From Gammaproteobacteria bacterium (GTDB lineage: Bacteria; Pseudomonadota; Gammaproteobacteria; Pseudomonadales; Pseudohongiellaceae), in assembly GCA_017853205.1 (NCBI GenBank), contig JAFMKB010000004.1, positions 1 to 64,000 on the forward strand: 64,000 nt of DNA, in the 5' to 3' direction. The position numbers were made by a program, and so were the translations under genes. Shown in pieces: positions 51,213 to 59,578 of the stretch (positions are counted from its first letter, which is position 1; each line of letters begins with the position of its first letter). The notes under the pieces are model-generated. The model was not told where the DNA came from and did not search any database. It saw only the letters and a program-made list of their open reading frames with translations.

Positions 51213-51887
51213 CTAGAAATTATCCGGGTTCAGTTCATCGTGATCGGAGTAGACGCGAGTCTCGCCCGCGAGACAAGGGAAGTCGCCTACACAAGAGAAG
51301 GGTGGAATGAATCCCTCAGGCATCATCTCGAGGGAATACAGAGGCGTGTTCACGTCTTCTGTTTTTATGCACTGTCTAACTTTCCGTCGACTTCCGACTC
51401 TTGGCTTGTTTTCACAAACGATACGCTGCGTGTCCATACCATAGAGCTGAATGTAGGTGTCCACCTTATTATCGATAAAGGCCTGCTGCGCAGAGTTTAA
51501 AGTGCCGTATAGTTTTTTATAAAGCGATAGCCACTCTTTGTTTTCAACCTCGAGAGCTGTGCCGAGCCAGGCCATTCCTATGGGAATTGAACGTGGAGCA
51601 TACTCACCCTGCAAATACATAAAGCCGAGTAGGTATTGTGCATCTTTGACGCCACGTTGTGCTGCGAGGCTAAGGTCGGCGTAGGCGGATTCGTAGTCGC
51701 CTTTCTCATAGGCGATGGCGCCCTGCTCGTACTGTCTAAGCACCTCATGATAAAAGAGCTGAGTAACTTCAACCTGAGCTGTACAAGCAAGGGAGGCGAC
51801 TAAGCTCAAAGTGCAGGTGAGTCTTCTAATCCAGACGTTGACCGCGTGATGGGTGTTAGGATGAGCGTCACTGTGTCGGTTCTTCAT
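51213..51887 (-). CDS. Exported Sel1-like repeat protein
   Basis: 224 residues. A signal peptide follows a polar n-region ('LTCTLSLVASLACTAQV'). One to two Sel1 repeats are visible: 'GDYESAYADLSLAAQRGVKD' and 'AQYLLGFMYLQGEYAPRSIP', the latter with 'GMAWLGTALE'. The C-terminal part has Cys at 'IVCENK', 'RQCIK' and 'FSCVGDFPCL', so disulfides are possible. Role unknown. Convergent with the BVMO gene. Confidence 0.78.
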   Translation of the reverse strand: MKNRHSDAHPNTHHAVNVWIRRLTCTLSLVASLACTAQVEVTQLFYHEVLRQYEQGAIAYEKGDYESAYADLSLAAQRGVKDAQYLLGFMYLQGEYAPRSIPIGMAWLGTALEVENKEWLSLYKKLYGTLNSAQQAFIDNKVDTYIQLYGMDTQRIVCENKPRVGSRRKVRQCIKTEDVNTPLYSLEMMPEGFIPPFSCVGDFPCLAGETRVYSDHDELNPDNF

Positions 51888-52007
51888 AGCTGGAGTCCCT
51901 TTCTTGTTAATCTACTGAAGAGAAAAGCATGGGCTTTGGGGTAAACTTATTTATCGCAGTAATCTACTGCGTTTATCAGTCTATTAAAACCGAGAGTTGA
52001 GCTATTT

Positions 52008-52406
52008 GTGAAGTCATTTCAATCGGGGCATAGCCGCGTTACCTGTCCTAACATCGATTGCGGAATAGACCTTACGCTTGACGCGCTGTCCTGCCCCAAA
52101 TGCGATGAGCCGTTGCCGGTTGGGCTGCGAGAGGATTTGCTCGAGGTAGATGTCGCCCATTCGGGTGAGACATGGACAGAGGCGCTAGACAAGCTCGAGG
52201 CTGCCATCGGCTTTGCCCGCGCGCAGCGCTTTAAGGGTCTGCGGGTAATTCATGGCACTGGACGGTCTCGCGATGATGATGCTTGGGAGGGCCCGGGGCG
52301 GATCCGCCGAGAGTCGCTAAACTATCTTCGTCAGGCGGCATTCGATATCGACGCACGGTTGATACCCGAAAAACATAATCGCGGCGCCCATCTACTTCTA
52401 TTCTGA
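52008..52406 (+). CDS. Smr-domain protein with N-terminal zinc ribbon
   Basis: 132 residues from GTG 52008. A short treble 'CPNIDCGIDLTLDALSCPKC' region (CxxxxC and CxxC) precedes an Smr domain: 'LLEVDVAHSGETWTEALDKL', 'LRVIHGTGRSR' and 'IPEKHNRGAHLLLF'. Smr domains are nucleases; the HGTG motif is intact. Joining a zinc ribbon to it is uncommon. The ribosome site is weak. Confidence 0.8.
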   Translation: MKSFQSGHSRVTCPNIDCGIDLTLDALSCPKCDEPLPVGLREDLLEVDVAHSGETWTEALDKLEAAIGFARAQRFKGLRVIHGTGRSRDDDAWEGPGRIRRESLNYLRQAAFDIDARLIPEKHNRGAHLLLF

Positions 52407-52492
52407 GCACGGTTTGACTCGACTGGTATTCTTTCGAAGCCAGTAGTCGCCCTGACGCGAAGTTCTATGCCTGCGTCTCGTCTACACAGATA

Positions 52493-53620
52493 TCAGAGTG
52501 CGCGACTAATCACCATTTTCTGCACCTCGCTCGTGCCCTCGTAAATCTGACAGGCTCGGACGTCGCGGTAGTAGCGCTCCACTGGGAAATCCTGCAAATA
52601 GCCATAGCCTCCGTGTATCTGAATCGCATCGGAACAGACGCGTTCCGCTATTTCGGAGGCAAAAAGTTTGGCCATCGATGCCTCGCTGAGGCAGGGCTCG
52701 CCTGCATCTTTGAGCGCGGCTGCGTGGAGCGTGAGCTGCCTCGCGGCCTCTATTTGAGTAGCCATGTCGGCAAGTTTGAAGCCCACTGCCTGATGTTCAG
52801 AAAGCGGTTTGGCAAACGCCTGTCGCTCGCGGCTATAACAGGTTGCAGCTTCGAGCGCCGCGCGCGCGATACCGACACACTGTGCGGCGATGCCGATTCG
52901 ACCGCCTTCGAGATTGCCAAGGGCAATTTTATACCCTTGGCCCTCTTCGCCTAAACGGTTCTCCGCTGGAATAACGCAGTCTTCAAAAGCTATCTGACAG
53001 GTATCCGACGCGCGCTGACCCATTTTCGTCTCGACGCTAGCGACGCGGTAGCCAGGAGTATCCGTTGGTACGACGAACGCGCTAATCCCGCGTTTGCCGG
53101 CTGCAGGATCGGTAACCGCAAAAACAATCGCGATATCTGCGTTTTTGCCCGAGGTAATGAACTGCTTGGTGCCATTCAAAACGTAGTCACCGCCTCGCGT
53201 CTCAGCACGGGTCTTAAGCCCCGAAGCATCGCTGCCCGCCTGTGGCTCGGTGAGACAGAATGCAGCGAGCTTGTCTCCACGCGCAAGCGGCGCAAGAAAA
53301 TCTCGTTGCTGCTGAGACGTGCCGTAATGGAGTAAAGGCATGCAGCCAACCGAATTAGTCACACTTACGATTGTCGAGCACGAGGCGTCGGCAACGCCTA
53401 TTTCCTCTAGCACGAGTGCTGCTGCAACGTAGCCGATGTCGCAGCCGCCGTGCTGCTCGGGCACTAGCATGCCGTAGAAACCGAGCTTAGCGAGGCCGCT
53501 TAGCGCCTCCGCCGGGAAGGTTGCGTCCCGGTCCCATTGCGCCGCGAAGGGCGCAATGTGTTCGCTTGCATAGCTGCGCGCGGTTTCGCGGATGAGGCGC
53601 TGTTCTTCGCTGAGAATCAT
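52493..53620 (-). CDS. Acyl-CoA dehydrogenase
   Basis: 375 residues, ordinary length. '[20 protein letters not shown]' and '[20 protein letters not shown]' are family motifs. The catalytic base Glu is in '[18 protein letters not shown]'. It would catalyse the first step of fatty-acid or branched acyl-CoA beta-oxidation with FAD and ETF. It is six bases downstream of the hydrolase gene and about 1.1 kb from thiolase. Confidence 0.93.
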   Translation of the reverse strand: MILSEEQRLIRETARSYASEHIAPFAAQWDRDATFPAEALSGLAKLGFYGMLVPEQHGGCDIGYVAAALVLEEIGVADASCSTIVSVTNSVGCMPLLHYGTSQQQRDFLAPLARGDKLAAFCLTEPQAGSDASGLKTRAETRGGDYVLNGTKQFITSGKNADIAIVFAVTDPAAGKRGISAFVVPTDTPGYRVASVETKMGQRASDTCQIAFEDCVIPAENRLGEEGQGYKIALGNLEGGRIGIAAQCVGIARAALEAATCYSRERQAFAKPLSEHQAVGFKLADMATQIEAARQLTLHAAALKDAGEPCLSEASMAKLFASEIAERVCSDAIQIHGGYGYLQDFPVERYYRDVRACQIYEGTSEVQKMVISRAL

Positions 53621-53626
53621 CGGGTG

Positions 53627-54682
53627 CTATTTCCAGCTGCTTGCTGGCTCGTTCGGGTCCGAAGTTAGGAAGCGAATCAGGTCTTTATGAAACAGGTCTG
53701 GTATTTCGATCTGCGGTGCGTGACCAACGTCCGGATAGAGGATGATCGCGCTATTTTGGAGCTGATTAGCGACATTATTGGCTAATGCTGGGAAATCATC
53801 GACTAATCCATCCTCTTCCCCGCCGATGACCAGCGCCTTTGTCGCGATATGCTGCCAGTCATAGACAACGGGATCGTCGTAAAGCATCTGCCCTTGCAGA
53901 CGTCTCACCTGCGCGAGGCGGGGCCAGTCGCCGCCGAGGGTTTGACCATACTGGCGACGCACAAATTCGAGGTGTGCGGGGGGCCACTTAAGTGGGAAAT
54001 AGCGCTGGTGTCCTCGAAGTATCGATTGATAGGTGGTTTCACCGCCGCCGACAAAAGGGTCGCTCCAGGGACGACTCTGACGTTGGTCTGTGAGGCCTAT
54101 CTGATTAATCATGACCACATGGGTGGTTGTCTCGGGATACATCATGGCAAACCGAGAAACGGCCATGCCACCCATTGAATGCCCCACGATCGCGGTTTTC
54201 TCGATGCCGAGTTCGTCGAGCAGCGCCTTCATGTTGGCTGCGACCATATTAAAGCTGTAGGGGAGTATTGGCTTAGAGCTTTTGCCATAACCAATGCGAT
54301 CCACTGCGATCACCCTAAATCCCTCTTCGGCAAGCGCATTGATCGTCGGAGTGTAGGCTTCGGAGTAAAAGTTCATCCCGTGTTGTATAAACACAGTTTG
54401 GCCGTTAGCGCGTCCGCTTGGCGCAACGTCCATGTAGGCGTAGCGAAGATCCTGCTGGAAGCGGTTTATCTCGAGGAATTGAACCGGATAGGGATAGGGG
54501 ATCTCCTCGAAATTAGCTGAAACCGCGCCCCACTCGGCAGGCGGCTCGGCCGGGGCCACCTCGGGCCAAGATTCCTGAGCTTGGCCAAGGTTTCCGCCTA
54601 GCGCAAGGGCGAGCGCGAAGCTCAATGCGGCGCTTTGAATGAATCCAGTGTGTTTACGCTTTCTGACAATTGAGTAGAACAT
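53627..54682 (-). CDS. Exported alpha/beta hydrolase
   Basis: 351 residues. A signal peptide ends near 'NLGQAQ'. The nucleophile elbow is 'IVGHSMGG' and the acid/His pair is in 'GGEEDGLVDDFPAL' and 'DVGHAPQIEI'. 'VFIQHGMNFYSEAYTPTI' is the oxyanion strand. Probably an esterase or lipase-like enzyme in the periplasm. It lies between two beta-oxidation genes but has its own signal, so a role in releasing fatty acyl substrates is only inferred. Confidence 0.88.
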   Translation of the reverse strand: MFYSIVRKRKHTGFIQSAALSFALALALGGNLGQAQESWPEVAPAEPPAEWGAVSANFEEIPYPYPVQFLEINRFQQDLRYAYMDVAPSGRANGQTVFIQHGMNFYSEAYTPTINALAEEGFRVIAVDRIGYGKSSKPILPYSFNMVAANMKALLDELGIEKTAIVGHSMGGMAVSRFAMMYPETTTHVVMINQIGLTDQRQSRPWSDPFVGGGETTYQSILRGHQRYFPLKWPPAHLEFVRRQYGQTLGGDWPRLAQVRRLQGQMLYDDPVVYDWQHIATKALVIGGEEDGLVDDFPALANNVANQLQNSAIILYPDVGHAPQIEIPDLFHKDLIRFLTSDPNEPASSWK

Positions 54683-54734
54683 ACAGCTAATCCTCTCTTT
54701 ATTTATCGGTTTTATTCTTGAAGGTCAGTGGGGG

Positions 54735-55928
54735 TTAAATGAGTTCGACGGCCAAGGCAGTCGCTTCACCTCCGCCAATACACAGCGAGGCAATGCCGCG
54801 TTTCTTGCCATGATTCGCGAGTGCGGCAAGTAGCGTGACGACAATGCGCGTACCAGAGCAACCAATGGGGTGGCCGAGCGCACAGGCACCGCCGTTGACA
54901 TTTACCTTCGACGCGTCGAGCCCTAGTGATTTGATAGCCGCCATTGGGACGACTGCAAAGGCTTCATTAATTTCGAAGAGGTCAACAGAGTCTTTATCCC
55001 AGCCGGTTTTGGTCATTAGGCTGCCGATTGCTCCGATGGGCGCCATGGTGAATTCACTGGGCTCCTGCGCATGCGATGTATGTGCCACGATGCGCGCAAG
55101 CGGAGTAAGTCCTCGCTTCGACGCCTCGGACTGGCGCATCAACACAACGGCAGCTGCGCCATCGGAAATCGAGCTCGCATTCGCTGCGGTCACGGTCCCG
55201 TCCTTTCTGAAGGCAGGGCGTAGCTGCGGGATTTTATCGAAGCGCGCTTTCATAGGCTGCTCGTCGGTGTCGATTGTTACAGTGCCACCGCGCTGTGCGA
55301 CCACAACAGGGGTTATCTCGCTTATAAAAGCCCCGCTTTCGATGGCCGCTTGTGCCTTCTTCAGCGAGTCAATAGCGTAGGCATCTTGGGCTTCGCGGTC
55401 AAAGCTATATTTGTCCGCGCAGGTCTCTGCGTAAACGCCCATTGCAGCGCCTTCGTAGGCGTCTTCGAGCCCATCGAAGGCCATGTGGTCGATAACTTTT
55501 GCATGGCCGAATCGATAACCCGAACGCGCGCCGGGGAGCAGATGCGGCGCATTGCTCATGCTCTCCATTCCGCCCGCGACTGCCACAGTGGCGCTGTCTG
55601 CAAGCAGGAGGTCGTGGGCAAGCATTATCGCCTTCATGCCAGAGCCGCAAACCTTATTAATCGTAGTTGTGCCGGTAGACTTGGGTATACCTGCGCCCAA
55701 AGAGGCCTGTCGGGCGGGCGCCTGACCCAAGCCGGCCGGCAGCACACAGCCCATAATGACTTCATCGATATCGCTCGCCTCGAGACCCGCACGCGCCACC
55801 GCCGCGCGGATCGCAGTAGAACCCAGTTCCGTTGCCTTTACTGAGGCTAATTCGCCCAAAAAGCCGCCCATTGGAGTACGTGCTTGGCCGACGATGACAA
55901 TGGGGTCTTGTTGTGCTGCGGTGGTCAT
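54735..55928 (-). CDS. Thiolase (acetyl-CoA C-acyltransferase)
   Basis: 397 residues. Catalytic Cys94 is in 'NKVCGSGMKA'; the second motif 'GGACALGHPIGCSGTRI' has the His; 'CIGGGEATAL' has the second Cys. Length and motifs are those of biosynthetic or degradative thiolase; chain length is unclear. Likely one operon with the hydrolase and acyl-CoA dehydrogenase (minus). The opposite-strand ORFs in the track are shadows. Confidence 0.93.
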   Translation of the reverse strand: MTTAAQQDPIVIVGQARTPMGGFLGELASVKATELGSTAIRAAVARAGLEASDIDEVIMGCVLPAGLGQAPARQASLGAGIPKSTGTTTINKVCGSGMKAIMLAHDLLLADSATVAVAGGMESMSNAPHLLPGARSGYRFGHAKVIDHMAFDGLEDAYEGAAMGVYAETCADKYSFDREAQDAYAIDSLKKAQAAIESGAFISEITPVVVAQRGGTVTIDTDEQPMKARFDKIPQLRPAFRKDGTVTAANASSISDGAAAVVLMRQSEASKRGLTPLARIVAHTSHAQEPSEFTMAPIGAIGSLMTKTGWDKDSVDLFEINEAFAVVPMAAIKSLGLDASKVNVNGGACALGHPIGCSGTRIVVTLLAALANHGKKRGIASLCIGGGEATALAVELI

Positions 55929-56196
55929 AGGATTTCCTGCTAGGTTCGAGTTGCTGTGATGGCAAATTACGTGGTCTGTGAGTATAACCCAAGGTCACCG
56001 CTTGGCGAGCGTTGTGACCCCAAAACCAGCTCGCATCGTACCCCTTTCCAAGCCCAAAGCGTTTTGGCACACTGCGTTCTGAAATCACTCATCACATCGA
56101 GCGGTTTGCCCCTATGGGCAGCAACACGCTCGGTTTAGCATTCGAGAAATAACTCGAACCCATCGTCGCTACACACCCGAACCAAAAGGACCCAGC

Positions 56197-57162
56197 ATGG
56201 CAATCCCAGAAATTCTAAAAGGCCGACTCTCTATTCCTGTTGTCGCGTCACCCCTCTTTATCATCTCGGGCCCCGAGCTCGTCATTGCGCAGTGTAAAGC
56301 CGGCGTCGTTGGTTCATTTCCTTCGCTTAATGCGCGTCCTGTCGAAGTGTTGGACGAATGGCTGACGCAGATTAACGCGGAGCTCGACGCGTACAATTTG
56401 GCTAATCCAGATAAGCCTGCAGCACCTTTTGCAGTGAATCAGATAGTTCACAATTCGAATGATCGTCTAATGCAAGATGTCGAGCTCTGCGTTAAGCATA
56501 AGGTGCCGATTGTCATTACCTCGCTGGGTGCTCGCCCTGAAGTGTTTGATGCAATTCACTCCTATGGCGGTATTGTGCTTCACGATGTGATTAACAACCG
56601 GTTTGCAAAAAAGGCGATCGAGAAGGGCGCCGACGGTCTTATCTGCGTGGCAGCCGGCGCCGGTGGTCACGCTGGCACTCTTTCACCGATGCCATTCATT
56701 CAGGAAGTACGCGAGTGGTTCGACGGTCCGGTCCTGCTTTCAGGCGCAATCTCGACGGGCGATGCCGTACTCGCAGCGCAAGCGATGGGTGCCGATATGG
56801 CGTATATCGGGTCGGCGTTTATCGCCACCAAAGAGGCAAACGCTGACGAAGCCTATAAACAGTCGTTAGTAGACTACGCGGCGAGCGATATTGTTTACAC
56901 GAATCTTTTTACCGGCGTCCACGGCAATTATCTGCGCCCATCTATCGAAGCGGCGGGCCTTGATCCCGATAATCTTCCCGAGAGTGACCCGTCGAAGATG
57001 AACTTCGGCTCAGGCGGCAGTTCTAAGGCTAAGGCATGGCGCGACATTTGGGGTTGTGGGCAGGGTATTAACGCGATTAAGTCTATTGGTACAGCAGGAG
57101 AGCTTGTAGAGCGATTGAAGCGTGAATATGCCGCAGCGCGCGAGCGTCTGCTCGCTAGCTAG
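56197..57162 (+). CDS. Nitronate monooxygenase-like FMN protein
   Basis: 321 residues. The TIM-barrel FMN fold shows 'IPVVASPLFIISGPELVIAQ', 'PAAPFAVNQIVH', 'CVAAGAGGHAGTLSPMPF' with the catalytic His, and 'GADMAYIGSAFIATKEANAD'. The family oxidises alkyl nitronates, such as propionate 3-nitronate, to protect cells from nitrotoxins. Some members have other dioxygenase roles. Ribosome site not strong. Confidence 0.88.
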   Translation: MAIPEILKGRLSIPVVASPLFIISGPELVIAQCKAGVVGSFPSLNARPVEVLDEWLTQINAELDAYNLANPDKPAAPFAVNQIVHNSNDRLMQDVELCVKHKVPIVITSLGARPEVFDAIHSYGGIVLHDVINNRFAKKAIEKGADGLICVAAGAGGHAGTLSPMPFIQEVREWFDGPVLLSGAISTGDAVLAAQAMGADMAYIGSAFIATKEANADEAYKQSLVDYAASDIVYTNLFTGVHGNYLRPSIEAAGLDPDNLPESDPSKMNFGSGGSSKAKAWRDIWGCGQGINAIKSIGTAGELVERLKREYAAARERLLAS

Positions 57163-57217
57163 AGTTGCCGCAATAATCCGAATCGAAAAAATGCGCATAA
57201 AATCGAGGGAGAGGAAA

Positions 57218-59527
57218 ATGCCAAGAATGGTAATTAGTGAGGATCGATGTGTAATTAATAGTCGGGTAGGGCAGACGCCGGTGAAGCTCGCAATTGCTTT
57301 TAGTCTGAGTGCACTGATGGCGGCCTGCGCCCCAGACGAAGGTGTTTCGGACAACGGCGTAAGCGAATCTCCGAAAGAGACCATCAACGTTCGTTGGACC
57401 GAGCATGGAATTCCCCACATTACGGCCCAAACATGGGAGGGGCTAGGCTTCGGTTTTGCGCACTCTGTGGCGCAAAATGGTGTCTGCGTTTTGGCCAAAG
57501 AACTGGTCACAGTTAACGGCGAACTCTCAAAGTATTTTGGCGCAGAAAATGGCAACGTAAACAGCGACGCATTTCATCGCGCGTTGCTTAACGACGCTAA
57601 AATCGACGAGTATTTAGCAGCGAGTTCCGCTGACAGCAATGCGATGGATAGCGGCTACGCACGCGGCTATAACCGCTACATCGATACCCACGCCGATCAG
57701 CTCCCTGCATCCTGCGCTGGCGCAGAGTGGGTCAAGCCCATTGATGAACGAGACCTCGCGCGACTCGCAATTGGAGTAGGCATACGCTATGGCCTTGGGC
57801 GTGTAACAGACCAAATCGCAACAGCGACGCCTAACCAAGCGATCGCGTCACTAAAGCCGATCGATTTGTCGCTCGATGTCGAAAAAATCGGCAGTAATGC
57901 ATACGCGTTTGGAAGTGAGTTAACCGACACTGGGCGTGGCATTCTTCTAGGCAACCCGCACTACCCTTGGCAAGGGCCTTCGCGGTTTCATATGGCGCAT
58001 CTCACGTTGCCGGGCGAAATCGATTTTATGGGAGTTGGCCTGATTGCGACACCACGACTTGCGATTGGTTTTAACGAGACGATTGCGTGGTCGCATACCG
58101 TCTCCACGGCTCTGCGCTTTACCTTCTTTAGACTGGATCTTGTGCCTGGTAATCCGATGGCCTACCTCGTCGGCGACCAAGAGCGCCCCATCGAAGCGAT
58201 CGAAGTTGCAGTTGAGACCGCAACCGGAATAGAAAACCGAACAGTCTATTTAACGCATTTTGGCCCAGTCGTTGCAGGGCCTAATACGCCATGGAACGAT
58301 CAACACGTTTATGTTATGCGCGACGTAAATTATGAAAATTACCGCACGGGTGATCAGTATGCTGCGATGCAGCGCGCGACCGATGTCACACAGCTCAAGC
58401 AGGCGCTCGCTGATCACCAGGGTGCAGCGTTTGTGAACACAATTGCGGCCGACAAAGCGGGTGGGGCTCTTTATGCTGACATGTCGGCTATACCGAATGT
58501 GTCGGTTGATTTGATTGCGCGTTGCGCGGTTGATCAATCTGCAGGTGCACGTATAACGACACTTAATGGCTCCGACCCCAGCTGCGATTGGCAGATAGAT
58601 GAAAGCGCCGCGGCCCCGGGGCTCATGCCACCATCGCAGCAACCTAGCCTGATTACAACGACGTATGCCGGTAACAGCAACGACTCGTATTGGCTTAGCA
58701 ATCCTGCTATGCGTCTCGAAGGTTACTCGCCGATAATCGGCGACGAGAATGCGCAGCGCACGCTACGAACACGCGCAGGACTCAAATTTGTCGAAGAGGT
58801 GCTGAACGCAGGCGAGAAATTCGACCAGGCAACTGTCGAAAATTTACTATTTACTCATCGTCACTACGGCGCCGAATTGTTCCTCGATGAAGTGCTCGAG
58901 GTCTGTGCTGATGATCCCACTCTCGCCGAGGCCTGTGCGGTGCTCGCGAACTGGGATCGTCGACAAACAGTAGAGAGTCGCGGGGCGCATATTTTCAATG
59001 AATTTTTCACGGAGACTAATCAGCTTTCTGCTTACTACGCAGTGCCATTCGACAATGCCGATCCAGTCCACACGCCTCGCGGGTTAACGGTTAGTGAAAC
59101 GGCAACCCGGGAAGCTATTGTTGCTGCCTTGCATGTGGCGGTGGATCGGATAACCGACGCAGGTATTGCGCTCGATGCGCGGTGGGGTGATGTACAGTTT
59201 GAGATTCGTAATGGTGAGAAAATTGGAGTGCCGGGGGGCGATGGCCGCGCGGGGATGTTTAGCGTAATCAGCGCGCGTTTCGATGGCGACAACGGCGGCT
59301 ACACGCCAATTGTAACCGGCAACAGCTACATACAGTCGGTTACGTGGAACGAAGACGGAAGCCCGAGTGCGCGCGCGATACTCACCTATTCGCAGTCACC
59401 GGAGCCGGATTCGCCATTCTACGCTGACCAAACCAAAATTTACTCGCAGAGCCAATGGATAGAAATGCCTTTCACTGATGAACAGATTGCGACAAAGTTG
59501 GTGAGAGAAGAAACGCTAGAGATGTAA
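57218..59527 (+). CDS. Penicillin acylase-family lipoprotein (Ntn hydrolase, S45-like)
   Basis: 769 residues from ATG 57218 after 'GAGGGAGAGGAAA'; the track start lies inside the nitronate monooxygenase gene. A lipoprotein signal ends in 'ALMAAC' (Cys37). The autocatalytic Gly-Ser pair is in 'EKIGSNAYAFG' with the new N-terminal Ser226, and 'LLGNPHYPWQGPSRF' follows as in acyl-homoserine-lactone acylases. An alpha domain precedes it and the beta chain follows. It could cleave amide-linked acyl groups, including quorum signals or aminolipids, but the substrate is not set. A palindrome covers its stop codon. Confidence 0.9.
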   Translation: MPRMVISEDRCVINSRVGQTPVKLAIAFSLSALMAACAPDEGVSDNGVSESPKETINVRWTEHGIPHITAQTWEGLGFGFAHSVAQNGVCVLAKELVTVNGELSKYFGAENGNVNSDAFHRALLNDAKIDEYLAASSADSNAMDSGYARGYNRYIDTHADQLPASCAGAEWVKPIDERDLARLAIGVGIRYGLGRVTDQIATATPNQAIASLKPIDLSLDVEKIGSNAYAFGSELTDTGRGILLGNPHYPWQGPSRFHMAHLTLPGEIDFMGVGLIATPRLAIGFNETIAWSHTVSTALRFTFFRLDLVPGNPMAYLVGDQERPIEAIEVAVETATGIENRTVYLTHFGPVVAGPNTPWNDQHVYVMRDVNYENYRTGDQYAAMQRATDVTQLKQALADHQGAAFVNTIAADKAGGALYADMSAIPNVSVDLIARCAVDQSAGARITTLNGSDPSCDWQIDESAAAPGLMPPSQQPSLITTTYAGNSNDSYWLSNPAMRLEGYSPIIGDENAQRTLRTRAGLKFVEEVLNAGEKFDQATVENLLFTHRHYGAELFLDEVLEVCADDPTLAEACAVLANWDRRQTVESRGAHIFNEFFTETNQLSAYYAVPFDNADPVHTPRGLTVSETATREAIVAALHVAVDRITDAGIALDARWGDVQFEIRNGEKIGVPGGDGRAGMFSVISARFDGDNGGYTPIVTGNSYIQSVTWNEDGSPSARAILTYSQSPEPDSPFYADQTKIYSQSQWIEMPFTDEQIATKLVREETLEM

Positions 59528-59537
59528 TCTCTAGCGT
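59513..59537. terminator. Perfect 11-base inverted repeat spanning the stop of the acylase gene
   Basis: ACGCTAGAGAT-GTA-ATCTCTAGCGT pairs perfectly and contains the TAA stop. There is no long T run. It may be a weak or bidirectional terminator or 3' stabiliser between the convergent acylase and TonB-receptor genes. Confidence 0.55.
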
Positions 59538-59578
59538 GCTGCTGTTTCGCAGTAAGGGGAAGCCTAGAAAAGCCTAGG

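Noticed and set aside
57122-57217. Upstream start of the penicillin-acylase gene
   Set aside because: Lies within the preceding gene and precedes a clear ribosome site and lipoprotein signal at 57218.
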